NCBI GenBank assembly: GCA_944384815.1
Contig: CALWUW010000025.1
Coordinates: 124,001-188,000, forward strand
Direction of reading: 5' to 3'
DNA from: an uncultured Clostridia bacterium
GTDB taxonomy: Bacteria > Bacillota > Clostridia > Oscillospirales > Acutalibacteraceae
DNA: 64,000 nt
This document shows, piece by piece, positions 44,089 to 52,459 of the stretch. The position numbers and the translations under genes were made by a program. Each line of letters starts with the position of its first letter. The stretch's first letter is position 1. A model generated the notes under the pieces. The model had not been told where the DNA came from. It made no database searches and saw only the letters and a program-made list of their open reading frames with translations.

Positions 44089-45452
44089 CCGCAGCACCCC
44101 CATCCTTTTACCTGTATAATAGCCTGGGTGTCCTTTTCCCGGGCCGCCGCTTCCTGTATCTCTTCCATCAGCCGACAAATCCCGCCGTAACCCCAAAGAC
44201 TGCCACCGTCCAGAAGATTGACAAAATGGCGGGTCCCTGTAAAATATGCTGCCTTCTGCCCGATAGCCAGAACCTTGTTTCCGGCTTTCTCTTCCGGCAC
44301 CCGGCTGTAGATCCCCATTTTGGGGTGCATGGTGGCAAAAAGGCGCATCCGGGGAGCATGCTGCCGAAGCCAGAGGAAATCCTCCTGTTCCTGGGAAAGA
44401 AAAGAATCCGCATACAGGGACGTAACGGTAAATCCGTGTTCTACCAGCAGCCTGGTCAGGCTCAGGATCCGGGGGGCCGCTGTGAAATCCAGGGAAATCT
44501 CAAAATCCTTAACAGCCTCCGCGGTTTTCCAAAGAGCCTGCTCCGCTTTTTCCCGGTTTTCGCTCCAATCCGGCGGAGAGGAAATCCCCAGAGCCTCTGC
44601 TGCCCGGGAAAGCTCCTTTCCGATTTCTTCCAGCCCGTAACCGAAAGACAAATGCAAATGAGGCTGCCCCAGCCGTTTTTCCAGAGTGTCCCCCGCCAGT
44701 TTGGCGGAAGGCTGGTAGGTGATATTCATCCGGCTTTTCCCCATCTCCAAATATTCCGGGTATGTACGGCAGGTGCAAATATCCCGAATGCCATACCCGG
44801 CTTTTCGGATCAGCTGCACCAGTTCCGAATCCTCCGGGGTGGCCTGGGTATTCCCTATAAAGTTCACAAAATTATCTTTCTGTTCCCCGGGCTTCAGGAA
44901 ACTGTATAGCTGCTGCCGCATTTTGGCATCCGGAGGCGTTTTGCTTTTCCGCATGATGGGATTCATGTAGCAATCTGTAAATTCCACGTCCGGAAACCGC
45001 TGCCGCAGCTGCCCGTAAACATAGTTTAAATCGCAGCCGATAAAGTGGTGAATACAGCTAGTAAACAAAAGCACCGCTTTGGGCTTTTGGGGAAGCTTCC
45101 CCAAAATATCTTCTACACCGGAAAGGATCAGCTCTTCCATATCCCCTTGCATAACGTTCCGTTCCTGCACGGCAATGGTGGAAAAGCGATCCATGGCGCC
45201 CATTTCCGCCGCCGTCAGCACAACGCCCCGCAGACAGCCCTGGGCGCAGACAAAGATCTGATGGCTCTCCGGCAAAAGCATCCCCACATGGACAATGTTC
45301 CAGCCTCCCCGAGCCGGCGCCGCGTATTCCAGCCCCGAAGCAAAGGGGACCGGAAACGCAGCCTGCTCCAAAGGAAGCTCCGCCCCGCTCCAGTCCACCG
45401 GCGCTCCCAAAGGGCGAATGCCGGGGAACCCTCTTTCTTTTTCGCTGTTCAT
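44085..45452 (-). CDS. Nitrogenase component 1-type oxidoreductase, first subunit (NifD-like)
   Basis: This 455-residue protein is of the same superfamily. Cysteines Cys69 and Cys73 ([11 protein letters not shown]), Cys133 and Cys140 ([12 protein letters not shown]) are candidate cluster ligands. The [17 protein letters not shown] region and later [10 protein letters not shown] are strongly patterned. The protein ends in an unusual GWGCCG tail. The ATG at 45452 overlaps the NifH-like stop (ATGA) and has AAAGGAG upstream; a TTG 18 bases earlier is less likely. No cofactor-assembly genes nifB, nifE or nifN are nearby, so any active-site cofactor would differ from FeMo-co. Identity as a superfamily member is firm; function is open. 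Confidence 0.85.
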   Translation of the reverse strand: MNSEKERGFPGIRPLGAPVDWSGAELPLEQAAFPVPFASGLEYAAPARGGWNIVHVGMLLPESHQIFVCAQGCLRGVVLTAAEMGAMDRFSTIAVQERNVMQGDMEELILSGVEDILGKLPQKPKAVLLFTSCIHHFIGCDLNYVYGQLRQRFPDVEFTDCYMNPIMRKSKTPPDAKMRQQLYSFLKPGEQKDNFVNFIGNTQATPEDSELVQLIRKAGYGIRDICTCRTYPEYLEMGKSRMNITYQPSAKLAGDTLEKRLGQPHLHLSFGYGLEEIGKELSRAAEALGISSPPDWSENREKAEQALWKTAEAVKDFEISLDFTAAPRILSLTRLLVEHGFTVTSLYADSFLSQEQEDFLWLRQHAPRMRLFATMHPKMGIYSRVPEEKAGNKVLAIGQKAAYFTGTRHFVNLLDGGSLWGYGGICRLMEEIQEAAAREKDTQAIIQVKGWGCCG

Positions 45453-46213
45453 ACCGGCTCCTTTCCGCAAGCCGCCAGAACCTGCTTGGCCAAAACTCTG
45501 TATCCTTCCGCCATGGGGCTTTCCGGAAACGCTTCCAGCACAGTTTTCCCCTGCTCTTCCGCCTGCTGCACCAGCGGGCTGAAATCCAGTGCGCCTACCA
45601 CCGTGGTTTTCAGGTCTTCCGCCAATTCCTGCACTTTTTCCTCTTCCCGGGGAACGCCTCTGCGGTTTAAAATCACGCCTGCCAAAGTGGCGTACCCTCT
45701 GGAAGAAAAATGCTCCACGGCCGCGGCAATATTGGCCGCCGCATGAATGGCCATATTTTCCCCGGAAGTCAGCACAAACACATTTTCCGCGTATCCTTCC
45801 CGAATGGGCATGGCAAAGCCGCCGCAGACCACATCTCCCAGAACGTCATACAGCACAACGTCCGGCTGATACACCTGGAACGCATGGGCTTCTTCCAGGC
45901 ATTCCAGCGCGGCGATGATCCCCCTTCCGGCACAGCCCACTCCCGGGGTGGGCCCGCCCGCTTCCACGCAAAGGATCCCGGCGCAGCCTTCCGTCACCAA
46001 TTCTTCCAGAGCCGCCTGCTTTCCCTTTTCCCGGAGAATTTCCAGCACGGTTTTTACCGGCTTGCCGCCCCGGAGCAATACGGTGGAATCCGCTTTGGGA
46101 TCACATCCTACCTGCATCACCCGCATTCCCTGCTGGGCAAAAGCCACAGAGAGATTGGAAACCGTGGTGGATTTTCCAATGCCGCCTTTTCCGTATATTG
46201 CCAGCTTGATCAT
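45449..46213 (-). CDS. NifH-like ATP-dependent reductase (nitrogenase iron-protein homologue)
   Basis: This 254-residue homodimeric [4Fe-4S] ATPase uses ATP hydrolysis to push electrons into its partner subunits. The P-loop GKGGIGKST is at 8-16, switch region [10 protein letters not shown] at 35-44, and the two cluster ligands that bridge the dimer are Cys94 (GVGCAGRGI) and Cys130 ([12 protein letters not shown]). All catalytic parts are intact. It is shorter than NifH (about 290) and close in size to the BchL/Cfb-type reductases. It starts in an ATGA overlap with the hydE stop, and the NifD-like gene follows with another ATGA overlap. Confidence 0.92.
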   Translation of the reverse strand: MIKLAIYGKGGIGKSTTVSNLSVAFAQQGMRVMQVGCDPKADSTVLLRGGKPVKTVLEILREKGKQAALEELVTEGCAGILCVEAGGPTPGVGCAGRGIIAALECLEEAHAFQVYQPDVVLYDVLGDVVCGGFAMPIREGYAENVFVLTSGENMAIHAAANIAAAVEHFSSRGYATLAGVILNRRGVPREEEKVQELAEDLKTTVVGALDFSPLVQQAEEQGKTVLEAFPESPMAEGYRVLAKQVLAACGKEPV

Positions 46214-47310
46214 AGCGTTCCTTCCTTTCCGGGGTAATCTCCCCGACCAACCACCATTTCATAACCAATGCTCCGAAAGCTTTCCCGAAGTTCCCGAAGG
46301 CTTTCGCCGATTTCTCCCTTGGATTCGATTTTCCCGTCATACAGCCTGTACTTTTTCCTGGCCTCTTCGGGGGAAATGTTAGGCATGACCACATTGGCTC
46401 CCGCCAGGATCCCCTGCTCTCTGCCGTCCGGCGCTATGGTTCCCAGAGCGGTGGTTGCCGGCAGAAGCACCCGGGGGTGCATCAAGCGAATCAGGCTTAA
46501 AAGGAACAGCACATCTTCCAGCTTCCCCGGGGGAAAGGCTTTAAAAGGCGTCTGCCCATGGGGAATAAACGGGCCAATCCCGATCATCTGAGGCTGGAAA
46601 TCCTGCATATACAAAAGGTCCTGAGCCAGATGCTCCGCCGTCTGATACGGCGAACCCACCATGCAGCCGCACCCGGTCTGATACCCGATCTCTTTCAGAT
46701 CTTCCAGGCACTGCATTCGGTGGGCCAGGGAAAGCTCCGGCGGATGCAGCTTGGCGTAATGCTCCGGGCATGCTGTCTCGTGGCGAAGCAGATAGCGGTC
46801 CGCTCCGGCTTCAAACCAGCGCCGGTAAGTCTCTTTTTCTTTTTCGCCCAGGGAAAGCGTCACAGCGCAGTCCGGGAAACGGGCTTTGATACGTTTCACC
46901 AGATCTTCCACCGCCCGATCGTCCCAGAAAGGATCTTCCCCTCCCTGGAGCACGAAGGTCCGAAATCCCGCTTCATATCCCCATGCACAGCCCTCCAGGA
47001 TCTCCTGGGGAGTAAGACGGTAGCGGGGGGCTTGCCGGTTGCTCCGCCGAATACCGCAATAGAGGCAATCGTTTTTGCAGATATTGGAAATTTCCAAAAG
47101 CCCCCGGATATAGATGCCGTTGCCAAAACAGCTTTGAGAGATTTTCCTGGCTTTCTCTCCGGCGAATCGGCGGTCCTCCGGGGTATAGGAGGACAAAAGT
47201 GCTGTCAGCTCTTCTTTGGAAAGACGTTCTCCTTTTTCCAAACGAGAAATTTTCTCCCGGTTAATCAAGGATGTTTCTTTTAAATTTCTCTCATTTTTCT
47301 CATCCCGCAT
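46210..47310 (-). CDS. hydE: [FeFe]-hydrogenase maturase HydE (radical SAM)
   Basis: This radical-SAM enzyme of about 366 residues helps make the dithiolate bridge of the H-cluster. The SAM cluster motif is Cys78-x3-Cys82-x2-Cys85 ([11 protein letters not shown]). HydE-specific segments are [42 protein letters not shown] and [10 protein letters not shown]. The optional second cluster site near the C-terminus (three cysteines in Thermotoga HydE) is missing: the segment reads [15 protein letters not shown] without cysteine. The ATG at 47310 follows AAGGTGG; an ATG at 47388 in frame is the alternative. First gene of the nine-gene operon, downstream of an RNA element with a terminator. Confidence 0.92.
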   Translation of the reverse strand: MRDEKNERNLKETSLINREKISRLEKGERLSKEELTALLSSYTPEDRRFAGEKARKISQSCFGNGIYIRGLLEISNICKNDCLYCGIRRSNRQAPRYRLTPQEILEGCAWGYEAGFRTFVLQGGEDPFWDDRAVEDLVKRIKARFPDCAVTLSLGEKEKETYRRWFEAGADRYLLRHETACPEHYAKLHPPELSLAHRMQCLEDLKEIGYQTGCGCMVGSPYQTAEHLAQDLLYMQDFQPQMIGIGPFIPHGQTPFKAFPPGKLEDVLFLLSLIRLMHPRVLLPATTALGTIAPDGREQGILAGANVVMPNISPEEARKKYRLYDGKIESKGEIGESLRELRESFRSIGYEMVVGRGDYPGKEGTL

Positions 47311-47354
47311 AGTTTCCACCTTCTTCTCCCATTCTGTGGAAAATCTTTTCAGAA

Positions 47355-47375
47355 AGCGGAAACTGCCTTTCCGCT
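47355..47375 (-). other. Hairpin between the leader terminator and hydE
   Basis: AGCGGAAA and TTTCCGCT form an 8-bp stem with a 5-base loop, about 45 bases upstream of the chosen hydE start. There is no T-run, so it is not a terminator. It may affect translation or mRNA stability. Confidence 0.5.
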
Positions 47376-47389
47376 CTTTTTCACCCATA

Positions 47390-47422
47390 GAAAAAGCCCT
47401 TTTGCCGAAAGGCAAAAGGGCT
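47390..47422 (-). terminator. Intrinsic terminator upstream of hydE
   Basis: On the minus strand AGCCCTTTTGCC pairs perfectly with GGCAAAAGGGCT around a TTTC loop, followed by TTTTTCT. It lies about 80 bases before hydE and 237 bases after the ACT gene, with a promoter between the ACT gene and itself. It therefore ends a short transcript or gates readthrough into the operon. Confidence 0.88.
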
Positions 47423-47616
47423 GAAAGGGCATAAAGGGCACAAAGAAACAAGGCCTGTTCCAGATCCTACGTCTTCCGACTCCGAAGCAAATCATCGTCA
47501 ACTCAGAACGCACATACATTTAATTTTTTCAAGTGAGGGCAATGCAGGCAGACACTTTCCCCGAAACCGTCCGGAACAAACCATTCCGCCCGGGCAAAAA
47601 GCGCTGCTGTTCTTCT
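47395..47616 (-). ncRNA. Candidate structured RNA of about 220 nt upstream of hydE (raiA-type suspected)
   Basis: A promoter at 47623-47651 and a terminator at 47390-47422 frame a transcript with no plausible long gene. It contains local pairings such as CGGAA-TGGTTTG-TTCCG and a GGTGAG ... CTCACT closing pair. The core (GGTTTGTTCCGGACGG and TTGCTTCGGAGTCGGAAG stretches) resembles sequence I remember as recurring across Clostridia genomes, and the size fits the raiA-motif RNA of Firmicutes. That identification is from memory and unverified. No cobalamin, Moco, T-box or SAM consensus was recognised. It could also be an attenuating leader for the hydE operon. Confidence 0.5.
47415..47450. repeat. 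Degenerate 9-bp tandem repeat, four units
   Basis: AAAGGGCTG, AAAGGGCAT, AAAGGGCAC and AAAGAAACA follow one another and overlap one arm of the terminator hairpin of the candidate RNA. Confidence 0.65.
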
Positions 47617-47622
47617 CACCTC

Positions 47623-47651
47623 ATCATAGCACAGAGAAAAAAGGAATACAA
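47623..47651 (-). promoter_or_regulatory. Promoter of the candidate RNA / hydE leader
   Basis: TTGTAT (47646-47651) and TATGAT (47623-47628) on the minus strand are 17 bases apart, with an extended TGC before the -10. Confidence 0.65.
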
Positions 47652-47658
47652 GAGCCAA

Positions 47659-48090
47659 TTACAGCTCGGAGAGATCCTCCTGGCAAATCAGATGAACACG
47701 ATTGGCTGCCAGAACATCCACCGCCTTTTCATTGTCCTCCACCCGAAATACCATATAGGCCACTCCCGCTTTCCGGGTGATAAACGCATAGGTATATTCC
47801 AGATTGATGCCGTTGTTTCCTAGGATCTCCAGGATGCTGTCCAGCCCACCGGCCTCATCCGGCACTTCCGCCGCCAAAACCGGCGTGATGGAGCAGATAT
47901 ACCCGGCTTCCTTCAAAACACAGGCTGTTTTATAGGAATCGTCTACGATCAGGCGCAAAATGCCGAAATCCGGCGTCTCCGCGATGGAAAGCGCCCGCAT
48001 GTCGATTTGATTCTCCCGAAGCACCTTGGTCAGGCCGGAAAGGCGCCCGGGTTTGTTCTCCAAAAATACAGAAATTTGCTTAACCGTCAT
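47659..48090 (-). CDS. Tandem ACT-domain protein
   Basis: This 143-residue protein consists of two ACT domains (residues 3-68 and 70-138, starting KQISVFLENKPGRLSGL and LEYTYAFITRKAGVAYMVF-type strands). Such proteins often bind amino acids and lie next to phenylacetate-CoA ligase and indolepyruvate:ferredoxin oxidoreductase genes in anaerobes, suggesting a link to aromatic amino acid metabolism. Here it follows paaK by about 60 bases in the same direction, so they are cotranscribed. There is no catalytic domain. Confidence 0.85.
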   Translation of the reverse strand: MTVKQISVFLENKPGRLSGLTKVLRENQIDMRALSIAETPDFGILRLIVDDSYKTACVLKEAGYICSITPVLAAEVPDEAGGLDSILEILGNNGINLEYTYAFITRKAGVAYMVFRVEDNEKAVDVLAANRVHLICQEDLSEL

Positions 48091-48152
48091 TCTTCACCCT
48101 TCTTTCAGAAATCAAGCTTTGTATCTCCCGGATCCGGGAAACACACCGGAGC

Positions 48153-49454
48153 TTAATACAATTTCCGCTTGTCAATGATACGAACCGCTTTTCCCTCGCT
48201 GCGGGCAATGGTTTTGGGGGAAACCAGCTTTACATGGGCGTAAATACCCAGCATGGACTTCAGCGCCTCCACCAATTCCTTTTCCCGGTTGCTGATGTCC
48301 TTAACCGTATCCGAGAACATTTCCGGCGTCATTTCCACTTCTACATCCAGCTGGTCACTGTTGTTTACGCGGGTAACAATGATCTGATAGTTGGCCGGGT
48401 AGCCTTTGTTCAGCAGCACCGTTTCGATCTGAGAGGGGAATACGTTGACGCCCTTGACGATCAGCATATCATCACTGCGGCCCATGGGCTTGGTCATCTT
48501 CACGTGAGTCCGCCCGCAAGAGCATTTCTCATGGGAAAGAATGCAGATATCCCTTGTGCGGTAGCGAAGCAGGGGGAACGCTTCCTTGGTAATGCTGGTA
48601 AATACCAACTCGCCCTTTTCTCCGTCCGGAAGGACTTCTCCCGTCTCCGGGTCAATGATCTCCGCAATGAAATGGTCCTCATTGATGTGCATACCGGTCT
48701 GGGCGCTGCACTCAAAGGAAACGCCGGGGCCGGAAATCTCCGTGAGACCATAAATGTCATAGGCCTTGATCCCCAGCTTATCCTGAATATCCTGGCGCAT
48801 TTCCTCGCTCCAGGCCTCCGCGCCGAAAATACCCGCCTTCAAGCGGATCTGATCCCGAAGGCCTCGTTCACAAATGCTTTCTGCCAGGTAAGCCGCATAA
48901 GAAGGGGTGCAGCAAAGAATGGTGGACCCCAGGTCGCACATAAACTGGATCTGCCGATCGGTATTTCCGGAGGACATGGGGAGAGTCAAGGATCCCAGCT
49001 TATGGGAGCCGCCGTTCAGGCCGGGGCCTCCGGTAAACAAGCCATACCCATAACAAACCTGCACCACATCATCCTTGGTGCCTCCTGCCGCCACCAAAGC
49101 TCTGGCGCAGCATTCTTCCCAAAGATCCAGATCATGCTGGGTATAAAAAGCCACTACCCGGCGGCCAGTGGTGCCGCTGGTGGACTGGATCCGCACACAG
49201 TCAGAAAGCGGTTTGGCCAGCAATCCGTAAGGATACGCGTCCCGTAGATCCGCCTTGGTCAAAAACGGAAGCTTATGAAGATCATCCACTGAGCGGATAT
49301 CTTCCGGCGTTACCCCTTTCTTTTCCATCAAAGCCCGATAATAGGGCACGTTTTCATAGACATGCCGCACCTGTTTGACAAGCCGTTCATCCTGCCAAGC
49401 CCGGATCTGTTCCCGGGAGGCGCACTCGATCTCCGGCTGATAATAGTTTCCCAT
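48153..49454 (-). CDS. paaK: Phenylacetate-CoA ligase
   Basis: This 433-residue adenylate-forming enzyme activates phenylacetate or related aryl acids with ATP and CoA. It has the AMP-binding P-loop STSGTTGRRV, the DIYGLTEISGPG motif and a C-terminal domain with GRSDDMLIVKGVNVFPSQIE. In anaerobes that degrade aromatic amino acids, this enzyme conserves energy by working in the reverse direction on aryl-acetyl-CoA; this role is inferred. I chose the ATG at 49454, with AAAGGGG upstream. An ACT regulator gene follows. Confidence 0.9.
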   Translation of the reverse strand: MGNYYQPEIECASREQIRAWQDERLVKQVRHVYENVPYYRALMEKKGVTPEDIRSVDDLHKLPFLTKADLRDAYPYGLLAKPLSDCVRIQSTSGTTGRRVVAFYTQHDLDLWEECCARALVAAGGTKDDVVQVCYGYGLFTGGPGLNGGSHKLGSLTLPMSSGNTDRQIQFMCDLGSTILCCTPSYAAYLAESICERGLRDQIRLKAGIFGAEAWSEEMRQDIQDKLGIKAYDIYGLTEISGPGVSFECSAQTGMHINEDHFIAEIIDPETGEVLPDGEKGELVFTSITKEAFPLLRYRTRDICILSHEKCSCGRTHVKMTKPMGRSDDMLIVKGVNVFPSQIETVLLNKGYPANYQIIVTRVNNSDQLDVEVEMTPEMFSDTVKDISNREKELVEALKSMLGIYAHVKLVSPKTIARSEGKAVRIIDKRKLY

Positions 49455-49634
49455 GATACTCAATCCCCTTTGCGTACATACGCTTTTTCTATAAAAACGT
49501 GTTCCAAAGCCCAATCAGCCACCGGCAAACACCGAATAGCCGCCGATTTCGGAGCAGCCCTGAAACCTGTTTTCTCTGAAAAGACATGCTGTTTTTAGAA
49601 GCGGAAGCCCGCACCCATGCCTTTTTTCAAATTC

Positions 49635-49663
49635 ATGATACCATGTTTCTTTTTTGGCGTAAA
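49635..49663 (-). promoter_or_regulatory. Predicted promoter of paaK
   Basis: TTTACG (49658-49663) and TATCAT (49635-49640) on the minus strand are 17 bases apart, leaving a leader of roughly 170 bases in which I recognise no known element. Confidence 0.5.
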
Positions 49664-49681
49664 CCCGTTTTGAAAATTTTT

Positions 49682-49731
49682 GAAAAATCCCCCTGCAGAT
49701 TTCGCTGTGTTCGCAGGATCTGCAGGGGGTA
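49682..49731 (-). terminator. Intrinsic terminator of thrS
   Basis: CCCCCTGCAGAT pairs with ATCTGCAGGGGG across a 17-base loop, followed on the minus strand by TTTTTC. Confidence 0.85.
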
Positions 49732-49752
49732 TATTTTCAGAAAAAGGAGCGA

Positions 49753-51699
49753 TCAATCTTTGGCTTTGGTGGCTACCTGCATCAGGACCTTGCTGAGGAA
49801 GTCTTCCACGCTCATGGCCCCCAAGTCGCCTTCCTTGCGATGACGGACGGAAACCGTACCGCTCTCCGCTTCCTTCTCGCCTACGATCAGCATATAAGGA
49901 ATCTTCTGCAGCTGCGCTTCCCGGATTTTATAGCCGATCTTCTCGCTGCGCATATCGCAGGTTGCCCGAAGCCCCGCGTTTTTCAAGGCTTCCGTTACCT
50001 CCTGGGACTTCTCGTGGAAGCGCTCACTAATAGGCAGGATACGGACCTGCTCCGGCATCAACCACAAAGGCAGAGCGCCGGCATATTTCTCAATAAGCAG
50101 AGCCAGCGTGCGCTCGTAGCAGCCGATGGAAGTACGATGGATGATATAGGGATTTTTCCGCTTTCCGTCGGAATCCACATACTCCATGCCGAATTTTTCC
50201 GCCAGCATCTGGTCGATCTGGATGGTAATGAGGGTATCCTCCTTGCCATACACGTTCTTGATCTGAATATCCAGCTTGGGCCCGTAGAAAGCGGCTTCGC
50301 CCACACCTTCCACATAGGGGATCTCCAGATGGTTCAGGATGCGGCGCATGGTTCCCTGGGCTTCATCCCACTGTTCCTGGGTGCCGATATATTTTTCCCG
50401 GTTTTCCGGATCCCACATGGAGAACCGATAAGAAACATCCTCGTAGAGCCCCAGCGTCTTCAGCATGAAGATCACCAGCTCCAGGCAGCCCTTAAATTCA
50501 TCTTCCAGCTGGTCAGGGCGGCACATCAGGTGCCCTTCGGAAATGGTAAACTGACGGACACGGATCAGGCCGTGCATCTCGCCGGAAGCCTCGTTGCGGA
50601 ACAGGGTAGACGTCTCATTATACCGCAAAGGCAGATCCCGATAAGAGCGCTGACGATTCAGATAAGCCTGATACTGGAAGGGGCAGGTCATGGGGCGCAA
50701 AGCAAATACTTCGTCGTCCTTTTCCTCATCGCCCAGCACAAACATGCCATCCTTATAATGATCCCAGTGCCCGCTGACTTTGTACAAATCGCTTTTGGCC
50801 ATAAAAGGCGTTTTCGTCAGCTGCCAGCCCCGTTTCTGCTCTTCATCTTCCACAAAGCGCTGCAGAAGCTGGATCACTCTGGCGCCGTTGGGAAGCAAAA
50901 TAGGCAGGCCCTGGCCAATCAGATCGCAGGTGGTAAAATATCCCAGCTGACGGCCCAGCACGTTATGATCCCGCTTTTTGGCTTCCTCCAGAGCGGTGAG
51001 ATGTTCTTCCAACTGAGAAGCTTTGGGGAAGGATACACCGTATACCCGCTGGAGCATATCATTTTTCGCGTCCCCGCGCCAATAGGCGGCGGTGGCGGCA
51101 GTAAGCTTCACCGCTTTGACACAGCCGGTGCTCATCAAATGGGGGCCGGCGCACAGATCGGTGAAATCACCCTGGCGATACAGGGAAATGGCCTCCCCTT
51201 TCCCGGCATGCTCCCGGATCAGCTCCACTTTATACTTCTGGCCATGCTCCTCCATGAATTTTTCCGCCTCTTCGGGGGAAAGCTCAAACCGCTCCAAAGG
51301 CAGGTTTTCCTTAATGATCGCTTTGATCTCCCCTTCGATCTTGGTCAAATCTTCCGGCGTGAAAGGACGCACGCCGCCGATATCATAGTAAAAGCCATTG
51401 TCCACAGAAGGGCCCACACCAAAGATGGCCTCGGGGAACAAACGCTGCACCGCCTGCGCCATAATGTGGGACGTAGTATGCCAATACGCCTTCTTGCCTT
51501 CGGGATCATCAAAGGTCAAAATAGCCAGTTCACAGTCTTCGTTTATAGGGGTGCGCAAATCCACCACCTGACCGTTCAGCTTGCCGGCGCAGGCTGCTTT
51601 ATAAAGCCCCGCTCCGATGGATTTGGCTACATCCGCCACCGTGACCCCGGCTTCGAATGTCCGTGCATCTCCCTTTAAAGTGATTTGAATTGTACTCAT
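49753..51699 (-). CDS. thrS: Threonyl-tRNA synthetase
   Basis: This 648-residue class II synthetase has, in order, an N-terminal TGS domain, the editing domain with HTTSHIMAQAV and later SVDNGFYYDI, and the catalytic core. The core has motif 2 (RYNETSTLFRNE) and zinc ligands including Cys in MTCPFQ. The C-terminal anticodon-binding domain has LPISERFHEKSQEV. The ATG at 51699 has AAAGGAGAG eight bases upstream. Expression should be controlled by the Thr T-box just upstream. A tRNA-Thr gene is also in the window, at 4717-4792. Confidence 0.96.
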   Translation of the reverse strand: MSTIQITLKGDARTFEAGVTVADVAKSIGAGLYKAACAGKLNGQVVDLRTPINEDCELAILTFDDPEGKKAYWHTTSHIMAQAVQRLFPEAIFGVGPSVDNGFYYDIGGVRPFTPEDLTKIEGEIKAIIKENLPLERFELSPEEAEKFMEEHGQKYKVELIREHAGKGEAISLYRQGDFTDLCAGPHLMSTGCVKAVKLTAATAAYWRGDAKNDMLQRVYGVSFPKASQLEEHLTALEEAKKRDHNVLGRQLGYFTTCDLIGQGLPILLPNGARVIQLLQRFVEDEEQKRGWQLTKTPFMAKSDLYKVSGHWDHYKDGMFVLGDEEKDDEVFALRPMTCPFQYQAYLNRQRSYRDLPLRYNETSTLFRNEASGEMHGLIRVRQFTISEGHLMCRPDQLEDEFKGCLELVIFMLKTLGLYEDVSYRFSMWDPENREKYIGTQEQWDEAQGTMRRILNHLEIPYVEGVGEAAFYGPKLDIQIKNVYGKEDTLITIQIDQMLAEKFGMEYVDSDGKRKNPYIIHRTSIGCYERTLALLIEKYAGALPLWLMPEQVRILPISERFHEKSQEVTEALKNAGLRATCDMRSEKIGYKIREAQLQKIPYMLIVGEKEAESGTVSVRHRKEGDLGAMSVEDFLSKVLMQVATKAKD

Positions 51700-51770
51700 A
51701 CGCAAAGCTCTCCTTTCCTGCTTTCACCATTTTAGCAAAAGCGTATAACGCCGCATTACGCATCTATATG

Positions 51771-52041
51771 CAAAAAATCCCCGCCCCACAAAGGGGCGAG
51801 GATTCTCTCGCGGTTCCACCCTAATTCAGCAGCGCAGGCTTTCACACGAACACAAAAGCCGCCTGCCCTTATCTGCCTGTTAACGGAGGCAACCCGGCAC
51901 GCCTTTTCAGCGCACGCTCCGGGGCGGTACCTTCTTTCCAAACCGCGTGGAAGCTTTCAGCCGGGGCTCCCACTCTCTGCCGCCGTTGTTATGGAAAAAG
52001 GCTTTCCCATCTGCGCTTTATACATATAAAGCTCTTATCTG
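51771..52041 (-). ncRNA. T-box: T-box leader, threonine specifier
   Basis: The core GGTGGAACCGCG (plus 51809-51820) precedes a terminator hairpin ATCCTCGCCCC ... GGGGCGGGGAT plus T-run at 51773-51803. The stem I region carries GGCAGAGAGTG. Aligned with the pheS leader on the shared GGAGC, the specifier is ACC (plus 51926-51928), a threonine codon. Readthrough into thrS should occur when tRNA-Thr is uncharged. Confidence 0.93.
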
Positions 52042-52047
52042 CCTTAA

Positions 52048-52076
52048 AGAATAGCATTCCAAAAAACATAAGTCAA
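52048..52076 (-). promoter_or_regulatory. Promoter of the thrS T-box transcript
   Basis: TTGACT (52071-52076) and TATTCT (52048-52053) on the minus strand are 17 bases apart, with TGC before the -10. Confidence 0.7.
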
Positions 52077-52231
52077 GGCCTGGGGAAGAGTTTTATCCCA
52101 CGATTAAAAAAACGCGGTTAAATTCCTCTTTTTCCAACATTTTTTATAAAAAGTTTTCCTCTCTTTGTGATACACGTTTTACAAATTCCTGTTCCCAATT
52201 TAACAATTTGTACAGATTCTGTTCAAATTCC

Positions 52232-52261
52232 TTGACAGAACAGGGGCAAACGTAATACAAT
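52232..52261 (+). promoter_or_regulatory. Promoter of rny
   Basis: A consensus TTGACA (52232-52237) and TACAAT (52256-52261) are 18 bases apart. The leader to the rny start is about 190 bases, contains CCGG-rich short pairings and a T-run near 52315, and no known element. Confidence 0.7.
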
Positions 52262-52459
52262 TATTCACAAGGGAGCGGAAGATTTCGGTTCCGGAATAAC
52301 GCATCCGGGGCCGTTTTTTGTTTTTGCCTCCTTTCGTTTGGTTTTTCCTTCTTGGCAAGGAAAAACCATTTTTAAGCGAAAGCCGTACTGGTCCTTTCGC
52401 TTTCTGACTAACCTAAATACAACTTGATACAAACCGAAGAAAAGGAGGTGTCGGCAAAT

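Noticed and set aside
42883..46213. True nitrogen-fixing nitrogenase (nifHDK)
   Set aside because: Subunits are too short, cofactor biosynthesis genes nifB, nifE and nifN are absent, and the neighbours are hydrogenase maturases and an importer. A nitrogenase-like enzyme is the supported call.
47498..47584. 28-residue cysteine-containing open frame on the minus strand inside the leader RNA
   Set aside because: No ribosome binding site, and it overlaps the predicted RNA stems. The conserved look is better explained by RNA structure than by a peptide, although a leader peptide cannot be fully excluded.
47395..47616. Cobalamin or Moco riboswitch controlling hydE
   Set aside because: I could not find the B12-box or Moco consensus pieces. 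Only the general promoter-structure-terminator layout fits, so no known riboswitch is claimed.
49455..49630. Short 33-codon frame in the paaK leader
   Set aside because: No ribosome site and no recognisable peptide. It is too short to support.
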